Position numbers and translations under genes: made by a program. Below, in pieces: positions 35,014 through 43,485 of a stretch of DNA of 64,000 nucleotides. This DNA is from JAGNZR01 sp051656905. Lineage in GTDB: Bacteria; Fusobacteriota; Fusobacteriia; Fusobacteriales; Fusobacteriaceae. The stretch covers positions 62,001 through 126,000 of the forward strand of contig JBOFJQ010000015.1 of NCBI GenBank assembly GCA_051656905.1, in the 5' to 3' direction. Below the pieces are notes generated by a model. That model worked only from the letters and a program-made list of their open reading frames with translations. It had not been told where the DNA came from and ran no database searches. How positions within the stretch are numbered: the stretch's first letter is position 1; each line of letters starts with the position of its first letter.

Positions 35014-35111
35014 TAAAAAAGCAATAGGATACAATTTAAAGTGTATCATGACACTTTTATAATAATTTGTTTTATATGGCATTATAATACTAAATTTTTT
35101 TTAAGGTATTA

Positions 35112-35140
35112 TTGATATAAAATAGGTAGTAGGATATAAT
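35112..35140 (+). promoter_or_regulatory. Promoter of murQ-murP
   Basis: TTGATA (35112-35117), a 17-nt spacer and a perfect TATAAT (35135-35140), about 36 bp before the murQ start. Confidence 0.75.
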
Positions 35141-35175
35141 AGAGTAGATTAATTAAAGAATTGTGGGGGATAAAG

Positions 35176-36093
35176 ATGAAGATTAATTTAAACGCAATGG
35201 TCACAGAGGGTAGAAATAAAAATAGTATGAATATTGATACATTATCAACCCTTGAATTAGTAAAAATAATAAATGAAGAAGATAAAAAAGTTGCAGTAGC
35301 TGTGGAAGCTGAACTAAATAATGTAGCTAAATCTATAGATAAAATAGTAGACTCTTTTAAAAATGGAGGCAGACTTATTTATATTGGGGCTGGAACTAGT
35401 GGAAGACTAGGAATACTAGATGCCTCTGAATGTCCACCAACTTATGGAACATCTCCAGAGATGGTTATAGGGATTATAGCTGGTGGAGAAAAAGCAATTC
35501 TTAAAGCGGTTGAGAATGCTGAGGATAATGAGGAATTATGTGTAGAGGATTTAAAAAAGATTAATTTTAATAAAAAAGATATTCTAGTTGGAATTGCAGC
35601 TAGTGGAAGAACTCCATATGTTATGGGAGGATTAAAATATGCAAATAACTTAGGAGCGACAACTGTTGGAATAAGTTGTAATCCTAATAGTATTATTGCT
35701 AAAACCGCAATAATAGCAATCTCTCCAATAGTTGGACCAGAAGTTGTGACAGGATCTTCTAGAATGAAAGCTGGTACAGCACAAAAACTTATTTTAAATA
35801 TGTTAACAACAGGTTCTATGATAAAAATGGGAAAAGTCTACAGTAATTTAATGGTTGATGTAGAAGCTACTAATTTAAAGTTAGTAGAAAGACAGGGGAA
35901 AATAGTTGTAGATGCAACTGGATGTTCAAAAGAAGAGGCAGAAATAGCTTTAAGCAAATGTGATAGACATTGTAAAACTGCAATATTTATGATTCTTTCT
36001 GGTAAAAATGTTGAAGAAGCACAAGAGATACTAAAAAGAAATGAAGGGTATATTAGAAAAGCTTTAGAAGAGACTTATCAAGAAAAAAAATAG
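35176..36093 (+). CDS. murQ: N-acetylmuramic acid 6-phosphate etherase
   Basis: Splits MurNAc-6-phosphate to GlcNAc-6-phosphate and lactate in peptidoglycan recycling. 305 residues with an SIS domain. The motif IYIGAGTSGRLGILDASECPPTYG near 65-88 is the family signature, with GIAASGRTPYV near 137 and GSSRMKAGTAQK near 196. The start is the ATG at 35176 behind GGGGGA. It is followed by a MurP-type PTS permease. Confidence 0.95.
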   Translation: MKINLNAMVTEGRNKNSMNIDTLSTLELVKIINEEDKKVAVAVEAELNNVAKSIDKIVDSFKNGGRLIYIGAGTSGRLGILDASECPPTYGTSPEMVIGIIAGGEKAILKAVENAEDNEELCVEDLKKINFNKKDILVGIAASGRTPYVMGGLKYANNLGATTVGISCNPNSIIAKTAIIAISPIVGPEVVTGSSRMKAGTAQKLILNMLTTGSMIKMGKVYSNLMVDVEATNLKLVERQGKIVVDATGCSKEEAEIALSKCDRHCKTAIFMILSGKNVEEAQEILKRNEGYIRKALEETYQEKK

Positions 36094-36107
36094 AAAATGG
36101 GGGAAAA

Positions 36108-37517
36108 ATGGATTATAAAAATTTGGTTTTGGAAATAATTAAAAATGTTGGGGGAAAAGAAAATATTTCAAATTATACATGTTGTATGACTAGGCTTAGA
36201 GTATCTATTATAGATTATAAAAAAATTCAAGTTGATAGTATAAGTAAAATAGATGGAGTTTTAGGTATAAAGGAAAATGGGGAAGAGTTACAGTTTATTG
36301 TAGGACCAGGAAAATCTAAAAAAGCTTACCAAGCTATGGAAGAGATAATGAATAGCTTTGAAATAGTAGAAAGAAATATTAATTCAGGTGCAGATTTTGA
36401 GAGTACAATAAAAGAGCAAAAGGAATCTATAAAATCTAAGAGAACTACAAAGTTTCAAGGGTTTATGTCTAAATTTGCAAATATATTTGTTCCATTAATT
36501 CCAGGATTTATAGCTTGTGGGCTTTTAGCAGGGTTGGCAGGACTATTTAAAGAGCTTGGAGTAAAAGGCCCTATTTTAGATTATATAAATGTTTTTAATA
36601 AATCTTTATCAACATTTATGTATATAATAATTGGATATAACGCAACTTTAGCTTTTGGTGGAACAGGAGCTTTAGGAGGTATACTTGCAGGATTATTTAA
36701 ACTGACTTATGCCCAAGGTGGAACAAGTGGGATGCAAAATTTTATAGGAATGGAAGTAGACCCTAGAGGTGGATTAATAGGAGTTTTAATAGCTGGAATT
36801 TTAGCGGCATATTTAGAGAAAACTATTAGAAAAAGATTCTCATGGGAACATACAGATATTATAACTACACCAATATTAACTCTTTTAATAATGGGAGTTA
36901 TAACTTTTGGACTTATAATGCCAGTTTCTTTTAAGCTGTTTACTGTTATGAGTTGGGCTTTTGCCACATTAAACTCAAGTCCAATAGGATGTGGAGTTTT
37001 AGCTGCTTTATTTTTACCATCAGTATTAATGGGAATTCATCAAGGGTTTGTACCAGTATATGAGGGATTAGTAAAAACTGTGGGGATGAATACTCTTTTT
37101 CCTATACTTGGAATGGCAGGGGCAGGACAAGTTGGAGCAGCCTTAGCTCTATATATAAAATCAGAAAAAGGTTCTAAATTAAGAGGAAATATAAGAGGAG
37201 CTATAATACCAGGAATATTAGGTGTTGGAGAACCATTAATATACGGAGTAACATTACCAAGAGTAAAACCATTTTTTACGTCAATGGCAGGTGGCGCAGT
37301 AGGAGGATTATATATCGGAATTCTTTCTAAATTTGGATTTAGTTTTGGACTTAATACTGTATTTGGAGCTTCAGGAATATTAGGAGCTTTTGCTATGACA
37401 TCACCTAAAGGTGTTGGGGTAGCAATTGGATTATATATATCAGCATTAATTGTTACCTATATATTTGGATTTATATTTACTTATTTTTGGGGAACAAAAG
37501 GTGTAGACTTATCTTAA
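36108..37517 (+). CDS. murP: PTS EIIBC component, MurNAc-type
   Basis: Phosphotransferase permease, 469 residues. EIIB (about 1-85) has the phosphocysteine in YTCCMTRLRVS near residue 25. EIIC (about 115-465) has about ten membrane segments and VGEPLIYGVTLPRVKPF near 371-388. No EIIA domain is present, so a separate glucose-type EIIA must phosphorylate it. Pairing with murQ supports MurNAc uptake as MurNAc-6-phosphate. Confidence 0.88.
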   Translation: MDYKNLVLEIIKNVGGKENISNYTCCMTRLRVSIIDYKKIQVDSISKIDGVLGIKENGEELQFIVGPGKSKKAYQAMEEIMNSFEIVERNINSGADFESTIKEQKESIKSKRTTKFQGFMSKFANIFVPLIPGFIACGLLAGLAGLFKELGVKGPILDYINVFNKSLSTFMYIIIGYNATLAFGGTGALGGILAGLFKLTYAQGGTSGMQNFIGMEVDPRGGLIGVLIAGILAAYLEKTIRKRFSWEHTDIITTPILTLLIMGVITFGLIMPVSFKLFTVMSWAFATLNSSPIGCGVLAALFLPSVLMGIHQGFVPVYEGLVKTVGMNTLFPILGMAGAGQVGAALALYIKSEKGSKLRGNIRGAIIPGILGVGEPLIYGVTLPRVKPFFTSMAGGAVGGLYIGILSKFGFSFGLNTVFGASGILGAFAMTSPKGVGVAIGLYISALIVTYIFGFIFTYFWGTKGVDLS

Positions 37518-37561
37518 ACTAAAATTAAAATAAAAATTTGTAAGAATAAAGAGGTATAAAA

Positions 37562-38032
37562 ATGAAAAAAACAAATGCGATGAGAGAGTTAGATAAAGCA
37601 AAGATTAAATATTCAACGCAGGAATATGAAGTTGATGAAAGCGATTTAAGTGCAATTAATGCAGCACTTAAAATTGGTATTTATATAGAGCAAGTTTTTA
37701 AAACTTTAGTACTTTTTAATGAAAAAAAAGAGCTTATAGTTGCGTGTATTCAAGGAAATGCAGAATTAGATTTAAAAAAATTAGCTAAAATAAGTAACTC
37801 TAAAAAAGTAGAGATGCTTGGAGTTAAGGAACTTCTTGAAAATACAGGATATATAAGAGGGGGATGTTCTCCCATTGCAATAAAGAAAAGACATAGAGCT
37901 TTTATAAATGAATCTGCATTAGCATATGAACAAATTTATATAAGTGCTGGTGTAAGAGGAACACAAATTTTAATAAATCCAAAGGATCTAATAAAATATT
38001 TAAATATGGAAGTTGAAAATATAATAGTTTAG
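37562..38032 (+). CDS. ybaK: Cys-tRNA(Pro)/Cys-tRNA deacylase YbaK/EbsC
   Basis: Editing hydrolase that clears Cys from tRNA(Pro). 156 residues, the usual size. MKKTNAMRELDKAKIKYSTQEYE at the N-terminus, VFKTLVLF near 40, and GYIRGGCSPIAIKK near 98 are typical. RBS AGAGG. It follows murP by 44 bp and may be in that transcript, although function is unrelated. Confidence 0.9.
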   Translation: MKKTNAMRELDKAKIKYSTQEYEVDESDLSAINAALKIGIYIEQVFKTLVLFNEKKELIVACIQGNAELDLKKLAKISNSKKVEMLGVKELLENTGYIRGGCSPIAIKKRHRAFINESALAYEQIYISAGVRGTQILINPKDLIKYLNMEVENIIV

Positions 38033-38058
38033 TTAAGATATTCGGCAGAAATTCTATG

Positions 38059-38087
38059 TTGCTTTTTTTAGTGAAATAATATATAAT
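38059..38087 (+). promoter_or_regulatory. Promoter of the lysine-riboswitch leader
   Basis: TTGCTT (38059-38064), a 17-nt spacer and TATAAT (38082-38087), about 18 bp upstream of the aptamer. Confidence 0.65.
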
Positions 38088-38103
38088 CCAAAGAAGTAAA
38101 AAA

Positions 38104-38268
38104 ATATGGTCAGTAGAGGTCGCAGATGACAAGAGTAGTCTAAAAATTAAAGAAATTTAATTGAGATGAAAGGGGATTTTGCCGAAATATTAGAATTATT
38201 TAATATTGGGGGTATAGTTAATAGCTATACAACTGTCGTTATATTAATAACGTTGTGCTATCTGATGT
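38104..38268 (+). ncRNA. Lysine riboswitch (L box)
   Basis: The sequence carries the L-box core in order: GTAGAGGTCGCAGA, AAGAGTAGTC, GATGAAAGGGGA, TTTTGCCGAA, then ACTGTCG and GTGCTATCTG closing P5/P1. Compared with the B. subtilis lysC leader the same blocks (TAGAGGTGCG, AAGAGTA, TGAAAGGGGA, GCCGAAG, GCTGTC, GGGCTATCT) occur at similar spacing. Lysine binding should favour the terminator at 38339. It controls the AGCS-family gene that follows. The rest of the 390-bp gap holds only the promoter and terminator. Confidence 0.93.
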
Positions 38269-38338
38269 TTATAAAATAAAATAGAAATTAAAATTGATTG
38301 TGAATATTCGGTTTTAAAAGATATTGTTTTTTGTATGC

Positions 38339-38363
38339 AGCAGGTTAATAACCTGCTTTTTTT
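38339..38363 (+). terminator. Riboswitch-controlled terminator upstream of the AGCS gene
   Basis: AGCAGGTT / AACCTGCT hairpin with a tiny loop followed by T7, between the lysine aptamer and the start codon. Confidence 0.88.
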
Positions 38364-38423
38364 ATGACATTTTTTAGTGAAGTAATATTAAAAACAAAAT
38401 TAAACTATATTGGGAGGAGAATT

Positions 38424-39953
38424 ATGTTAGAAAAAGTAAATGATTTTTTTGGATTTTTAGGTCCAATAACGGATATTGCGTGGGAGTTTCCACGTAATTA
38501 TAGTGGGTATGCTAATATACCAATTTTAGGACAATTTTCACTGGCTATATTATTATTAATGGGGTGTGGAGTATTTTTTACTTTCTGGCTAGGATTTGTT
38601 CAAATAAAATATTTTAAAAAGAGTTTTCAAATATTGAAAAATAAAAGTTCTTCAAAAGTAGGATTATCACCTTTGGCTGCATTTCTGTTAAGTAGTGCAA
38701 CAAGAATAGGTCCAGGTAATATAATGGGAGTAACAGGTGCAGTTTCTACAGGGGGACCTGGAGCTTTATTTTGGATGTGGGTAAGTGCATTTTTCGGAAT
38801 GGCTATAAGTTTTGTAGAGGCAACTTTATCTCAAATTTTTAAAGAAAAAGATGGAGATAATTATGTTGGAGGAATAGCATACTACGGAAGAAGAATACTA
38901 GGAAATAGTAAAATAGTAGGGATATTAATAGCGATAGCATATATTACTTATGCATTATTTACTCTTCCAAGCCAAGTTTTTCATATGTTTACAGCTTTTG
39001 GAAATGTAGCAAGTAAGATAACAGGGCAAACATATGAAAGATTTGATACTGTTTATATAGTGATAGGAGTAGTAATTATTTTTGCAACATTCCCAATTAT
39101 ATTTGGTGGAATAAAAAGAGTAGCGAAAGTTACAGATATAGTAGTTCCTATAATGGCAATAATCTATTTTGTAATAGCGATATTTTTAATTGTACTTAAT
39201 TTAGATAGAGTTCCATATTTTATAACTTCAGTAATATCAAATGCTTTTAGTCCACAGGCAATATTTGGAGGATCTTTTGGTATAGCTTTACAACAAGGTA
39301 TAAAAAGAGGTTTAATGTCAAATGAAGCAGGGCAAGGTACTATAACAATGGCTGCAGCTTCAGCAAGAGCAAAGCATCCTGTTGAGCAAGGTTTTGTTCA
39401 ATCTTTTGGAGTGTTTGTTGATACTTTTGTTATTTGTACAATATCAGGTTTTTTAGTAGTAATGGGAAGAGTTTGGGAAAATCCTAGTATAAATTTTGAA
39501 GTATTAAAAAAGAGTAAGTTAGATACATTTTTAACATCTTTAGATATTTTAAGTCCGCAGTTTATGAGCTCAGGAATTCAAATTATAATGTCTTTATGTT
39601 ATGGACTTTTTGCATTTTCTACAATAATCGGGATGATTGCTTTTATTGAGGTGTGCTCAACAGAGATATCTAAAAAAAGAGGGTTCTCTATATTTACTAA
39701 GGTAATATCTTCTTTAGTTTTTGTACCTTTTGGAGTTTTATGTGTGTGGACAGGATTACAATTGGACAATATTTGGGTTATAAGTGACTTAGTTAATCTG
39801 ATGATGGTAGTAATAAACATTCCGTTAATTATATTAGGTGCTAAATATGTAAAAAAAGCTTTAATACATTATGAAAAAAATTATGATAGAATTCAGCAAG
39901 AAGAAGAGTTTGATTACGCTGAAATAGAAAGCGAGATAATAAATAAAAAATAA
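38424..39953 (+). CDS. AGCS-family sodium:amino acid symporter under lysine riboswitch
   Basis: Amino acid:cation symporter of 509 residues with about eleven membrane segments. SSATRIGPGNIMGVTGAVSTGGPGALFWMW near 91-120 and LMSNEAGQGTITMAAASA near 297-314 are diagnostic of the alanine/glycine (AGCS) family. The start is the ATG at 38424 behind GGGAGGAG; the frame upstream runs into the terminator. Because a lysine riboswitch controls it, the substrate may be lysine rather than alanine or glycine. Confidence 0.9.
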   Translation: MLEKVNDFFGFLGPITDIAWEFPRNYSGYANIPILGQFSLAILLLMGCGVFFTFWLGFVQIKYFKKSFQILKNKSSSKVGLSPLAAFLLSSATRIGPGNIMGVTGAVSTGGPGALFWMWVSAFFGMAISFVEATLSQIFKEKDGDNYVGGIAYYGRRILGNSKIVGILIAIAYITYALFTLPSQVFHMFTAFGNVASKITGQTYERFDTVYIVIGVVIIFATFPIIFGGIKRVAKVTDIVVPIMAIIYFVIAIFLIVLNLDRVPYFITSVISNAFSPQAIFGGSFGIALQQGIKRGLMSNEAGQGTITMAAASARAKHPVEQGFVQSFGVFVDTFVICTISGFLVVMGRVWENPSINFEVLKKSKLDTFLTSLDILSPQFMSSGIQIIMSLCYGLFAFSTIIGMIAFIEVCSTEISKKRGFSIFTKVISSLVFVPFGVLCVWTGLQLDNIWVISDLVNLMMVVINIPLIILGAKYVKKALIHYEKNYDRIQQEEEFDYAEIESEIINKK

Positions 39954-39977
39954 GTGTTTGTCAAAATGATAAAACTG

Positions 39978-40048
39978 TTGTAGTACAATCAAAAATGTGT
40001 TGATTTTTCGAAAGTATTGTAGTATAGTTATGCTACTCAGTACAATCT
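39978..40048 (+). promoter_or_regulatory. Promoter and repeat elements of the leucine dehydrogenase operon
   Basis: TTGATT (40000-40005), a 17-nt spacer and TATAGT (40023-40028). Around it are TTGTAGTACAA (39978-39988, a palindrome), TTGTAGTA overlapping the -10, and CAGTACAATC downstream. The AGTACAATC element occurs on both sides, which suggests an operator. Confidence 0.55.
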
Positions 40049-40094
40049 AATGAAAAAAAATATTATATTTCTTTAATTTAGGGGGGCTTTTGAA

Positions 40095-41198
40095 ATGAAA
40101 AAATTTGAGTACATGGAAAAATTTGATCACGAACAGTTAATTTATTTTTATGACAAGACAACAGGATTAAAAGGGATTACTTGCATACACGATACAACTT
40201 TAGGACCAGCTTTAGGTGGGACAAGATTGTGGAATTATGCTACAGAAGAAGAAGCTGTTTTAGATGTTTTAAGACTTGGAAGAGGTATGACTTATAAGGC
40301 AGCGTGCGCTGGTCTTAATTTAGGTGGTGGAAAAACAGTTTTAATTGGAGATCCTAAGAAAGTTAAAAGTGAAGGATATTTCAGAGCTTTAGGAAGATAT
40401 GTACAATCTTTAAATGGAAGATATATAACAGCTGAGGATGTAAATACAGCAACTAAGGACATGGTTTACTTATCTATGGAAACAGACCATGTAGTAGGAC
40501 TACCTGGAAAATCAGGAAATCCTTCTCCAGTTACAGCTTGGGGTGCTTATGTTGGAATAAAATCAGCTCTACAAGAGGTATATGGTTCAGATTCAGTAGA
40601 TGGAAAAACTTTTGCTGTTCAAGGTGCTGGGCAAACAGGATATTTTTTAATTAAGTATTTATTGGGAGATTTTTCTGATGTAAAAAATTGGAAAGAAAAT
40701 AAAGATAGAGCTAAAAAAATATACTTTACAGAGATTAACAAATCGTATATAGATAGAATGAAGAAAGAATATCCAGAAGTTGAATTTGTAAAACCAGATG
40801 ATATTTACGGATTAGATGTAGATGTATTTGTTCCATGTGCACTAGGAGCAGTTATAAATGATGAAACAATTCCGCAGTTCAAAGCTAAAATAGTTGCAGG
40901 AACTGCTAATAATGTTTTAAAAGAAGCTAAACATGGTGATGATTTAAAAAATAAAGGAATACTATATGCTCCTGACTATGTAATTAATGCAGGGGGATTA
41001 ATCAATGTTTATTATGAACTTGATGGATATGACTTTGTTAAATCAATGAGTGATGTAGATAGAATTTATGATAGATTATTAGAAATTTATGCAATAGCTA
41101 AGAAAGATAATATTTCAGTTTCAAAAGCAGCAGATATGTTTGCAGAAAAAAGAATAGAAATTATGAAAAATGTAAGAGCAACTTACGTTAAAAGATAA
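40095..41198 (+). CDS. Leucine/branched-chain amino acid dehydrogenase
   Basis: NAD-dependent Glu/Leu/Phe/Val dehydrogenase family, 367 residues. GPALGGTRLWNYATEEEAVLDVLRLGRGMTYKAACAGLNLGGGKT (about 37-81) contains the two catalytic lysines. A Rossmann motif VQGAGQTG is near 176. It oxidatively deaminates branched-chain amino acids to 2-oxo acids. Position upstream of ptb and buk, and near the Vor operon, supports a fermentative role. RBS GGGGGG. Confidence 0.9.
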   Translation: MKKFEYMEKFDHEQLIYFYDKTTGLKGITCIHDTTLGPALGGTRLWNYATEEEAVLDVLRLGRGMTYKAACAGLNLGGGKTVLIGDPKKVKSEGYFRALGRYVQSLNGRYITAEDVNTATKDMVYLSMETDHVVGLPGKSGNPSPVTAWGAYVGIKSALQEVYGSDSVDGKTFAVQGAGQTGYFLIKYLLGDFSDVKNWKENKDRAKKIYFTEINKSYIDRMKKEYPEVEFVKPDDIYGLDVDVFVPCALGAVINDETIPQFKAKIVAGTANNVLKEAKHGDDLKNKGILYAPDYVINAGGLINVYYELDGYDFVKSMSDVDRIYDRLLEIYAIAKKDNISVSKAADMFAEKRIEIMKNVRATYVKR

Positions 41199-41240
41199 TT
41201 AGTAAGAGTAAAAATTAGTTAGAATTAATAGAAATAGAAA

Positions 41241-41277
41241 CCTCCTAAGTATTATTAATTAGTGCTTAGGAGGATTT
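41241..41277 (+). promoter_or_regulatory. Intercistronic hairpin
   Basis: CCTCCTAAG / CTTAGGAGG, a 9-bp perfect stem with 15-nt loop, followed by only ATTTC. It lies between leucine dehydrogenase and ptb. It may trim or stabilise the mRNA or be a weak terminator. Confidence 0.5.
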
Positions 41278-41299
41278 CGCATATTAAGGGAGGATGGAA

Positions 41300-42208
41300 T
41301 TGTCTTATTTTGATAAACTATTAGGAAAAATAAAATCACAAAAATCAAAAATAGTTTCTGTTGCTTGTGCTGAAGATGAAGATGTACTTACAGCTGTTGA
41401 AAATGCCAGAAAAATAGGGATAATAAGTGCTGTTTTAGTTGGAAATAAAGAAAAAATAGTAGAGATTTTAAAAGAGTTAAATTATGAAGTAAATAATTAT
41501 GAAATCATTGACGAAAAAAATATGGAGTTAGCATCTCAGGAAGCTGTTAGATTAGTTTCTGAAGGAAAGGCAGACATAGTAATGAAAGGATTAGTAGACA
41601 CTTCAATTATATTAAAAGCTGTTTTAAATTCAAAGCACGGACTAAGAATTTCAGACAATTTATTATCTCATGTGGGAGTTTTTTTCAACGATCATTATCA
41701 TAAAGCATTTATAGTTACAGATGCGGCAATGAATATAGAGCCTACCTTAGAAGAAAAAGTTAAAATTATAAATAATGCAGTAAAAATATCTCGGGATTTA
41801 GGTGTTGATACTCCAAAAGTTGCCTGTATTTGTGCTAAGGAAAAAGTTTCTTTAAAAATGAAAGCAACTGTTGATGCAGATAAGTTACAAAAGATGTGTG
41901 AAGATGGGGAGATAAAGGATTGTATAGTTGGAGGTCCCTTTGCATTGGATAATGCTATATCAAAAGAAGCAGCTATTCATAAAGGGATTACACATACTGT
42001 AGCAGGGGATGCAGATATATTGCTAATGCCTCAAATAGAAAGTGGAAATGTTCTTTATAAGGCATTAACATATTTGTCAAAATGTGAAAATGCATCTATA
42101 ATAGTAGGAGCAAAGGCTCCAATTGTTTTGACTTCTAGAGCAGATAGTGAAGAGACAAAGTTTAATTCAATATTGTTAGCATTAGCTTTTAATAATATAG
42201 CTGATTAA
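41300..42208 (+). CDS. ptb: Phosphate butyryltransferase
   Basis: Transfers butyryl (or branched-chain acyl) from CoA to phosphate. 302 residues of the PTA/PTB family. VACAEDEDVLTAVENA near 22, KADIVMKGLVDTSIILKAVL near 91, and VGGPFALDNAISKEAA near 210. The start is set to TTG at 41300, six bases after GGGAGG; the ATG at 41294 touches that ribosome site. buk follows after 26 bp. Confidence 0.92.
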   Translation: MSYFDKLLGKIKSQKSKIVSVACAEDEDVLTAVENARKIGIISAVLVGNKEKIVEILKELNYEVNNYEIIDEKNMELASQEAVRLVSEGKADIVMKGLVDTSIILKAVLNSKHGLRISDNLLSHVGVFFNDHYHKAFIVTDAAMNIEPTLEEKVKIINNAVKISRDLGVDTPKVACICAKEKVSLKMKATVDADKLQKMCEDGEIKDCIVGGPFALDNAISKEAAIHKGITHTVAGDADILLMPQIESGNVLYKALTYLSKCENASIIVGAKAPIVLTSRADSEETKFNSILLALAFNNIAD

Positions 42209-42234
42209 TATTAAGTAATGGAGGAGTAATACAG

Positions 42235-43296
42235 ATGAAAATTTTATCAATAAATCCAGGTTCTACATCTACTAAAATTGCTGTTTTTGAAGATGAAAAA
42301 CAGATTATGGAAAAAGTATTAAGACATTCAAATGCAGAGCTAGAGAAATACGAAGATATCTATTCTCAAAAATCATTTAGAAAAGAAGTAATATTAGAAG
42401 CTTTGAAAGAGGCGGATATTACTGTGGAATCTTTAGAGATTGTAGTTGGACGTGGAGGACTTTTAAAACCCATTGAAGGTGGAACATATTTAGTTACAGA
42501 CAATATGTTAAAAGACTTAAAAAAAGGTGTGCTTGGGGAGCATGCTTCTAATTTAGGTGGTGCAATAGCAAAGGAAATAGCTGATACTATTGGGAAAAAA
42601 GCATATATTGTAGATCCTGTTGTAGTAGATGAGCTTGAAGAGATAGCAAGAGTTTCAGGTTTTGCTGAAATTGAAAGAATATCAATTTTCCATGCACTTA
42701 ATCAAAAAGCTGTAGCTAGAAGATATTGTAAAGAAAACTCTGTGAAGTATGAGGAAAAAAATATTGTCGTAGCACATTTAGGTGGAGGAATATCTGTAGG
42801 AATACACAAAGAAGGTAGGGTTATAGATGTTAATAATGCTTTAGATGGTGATGGACCTTTTTCTCCAGAAAGATCAGGGGGAGTTCCTGTGGGGCAACTT
42901 GTAAAAATGTGTTTTTCAGGTGAATATACAGCGGACTTTATAAAGAAAAGAATAAAAGGTAATGGGGGAATAGTAGGTTATTTAAATACAAACGACGTAA
43001 GAGATGTAGTTAAAATGATTGAAGAGGGAAATGAAAAAGCTAAGTTAATTTTAGATGCAATGTGCTATCAAGTGGCTAAAGAAATAGGCGCTGTTTCAAC
43101 TGTTGTAGCTGGAAAAGTAGACGCAATAATATTAACAGGTGGAATTAGTTACTCTAAGCTTGTAGTTGATAAAATCTCTGACAGTGTAAGATTTATTGCA
43201 CCTGTTATAGTATATCCAGGAGAAGATGAGATGAGTGCTCTTGCCTTTGGAGGATTAAGAGTTGCAAGAGGGGAAGAAGTAGCTAAAATTTATTAA
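42235..43296 (+). CDS. buk: Butyrate kinase
   Basis: Makes ATP from butyryl-phosphate or branched-chain acyl-phosphates. 353 residues of the acetokinase/ASKHA family. The start MKILSINPGSTSTKIAVF is the phosphate-1 motif, VGRGGLLKPIEGGTY near 75 and VAHLGGGISVGIHKEGRVID near 178 are diagnostic, and TGGISYSK is near 302. It is last in the operon; a long hairpin terminator follows. Confidence 0.94.
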   Translation: MKILSINPGSTSTKIAVFEDEKQIMEKVLRHSNAELEKYEDIYSQKSFRKEVILEALKEADITVESLEIVVGRGGLLKPIEGGTYLVTDNMLKDLKKGVLGEHASNLGGAIAKEIADTIGKKAYIVDPVVVDELEEIARVSGFAEIERISIFHALNQKAVARRYCKENSVKYEEKNIVVAHLGGGISVGIHKEGRVIDVNNALDGDGPFSPERSGGVPVGQLVKMCFSGEYTADFIKKRIKGNGGIVGYLNTNDVRDVVKMIEEGNEKAKLILDAMCYQVAKEIGAVSTVVAGKVDAIILTGGISYSKLVVDKISDSVRFIAPVIVYPGEDEMSALAFGGLRVARGEEVAKIY

Positions 43297-43344
43297 AAGA
43301 TAGTTCCTTAAAAAGAACTATAAAAATATTATGAAAAAAATAAA

Positions 43345-43410
43345 GAGGTAACCTAAAAGTATGGTAGAAAATTCTACTATTACTTTTAATTATACCTCTT
43401 TCTTTTTTTA
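43345..43410 (+). terminator. Terminator of the ptb-buk operon
   Basis: A long imperfect stem: GAGGTA pairs with TACCTC at the base and AAAAGTA / TACTTTT plus GTAGAA / TTCTAC above, with a T-rich tail. Confidence 0.8.
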
Positions 43411-43485
43411 TATCTTTATATTTCTAGATATCTCTATATCTCTCTCTATATATACTTATATCTATTTTAGTTATTAAAAATTTTT

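Noticed and set aside
38041..38190. Pairing of ATTCGGCAGAAAT (38040) with TTTTGCCGAAT-like sequence in the lysine aptamer
   Set aside because: The second arm is a conserved L-box segment and the first lies upstream of the promoter, so the pairing is probably chance.
43400..43470. TATATCTC-type repeats as a CRISPR-like or regulatory array
   Set aside because: It is irregular AT/CT-rich low-complexity DNA between convergent genes; no unique spacers. No CRISPR array was seen anywhere in the window.
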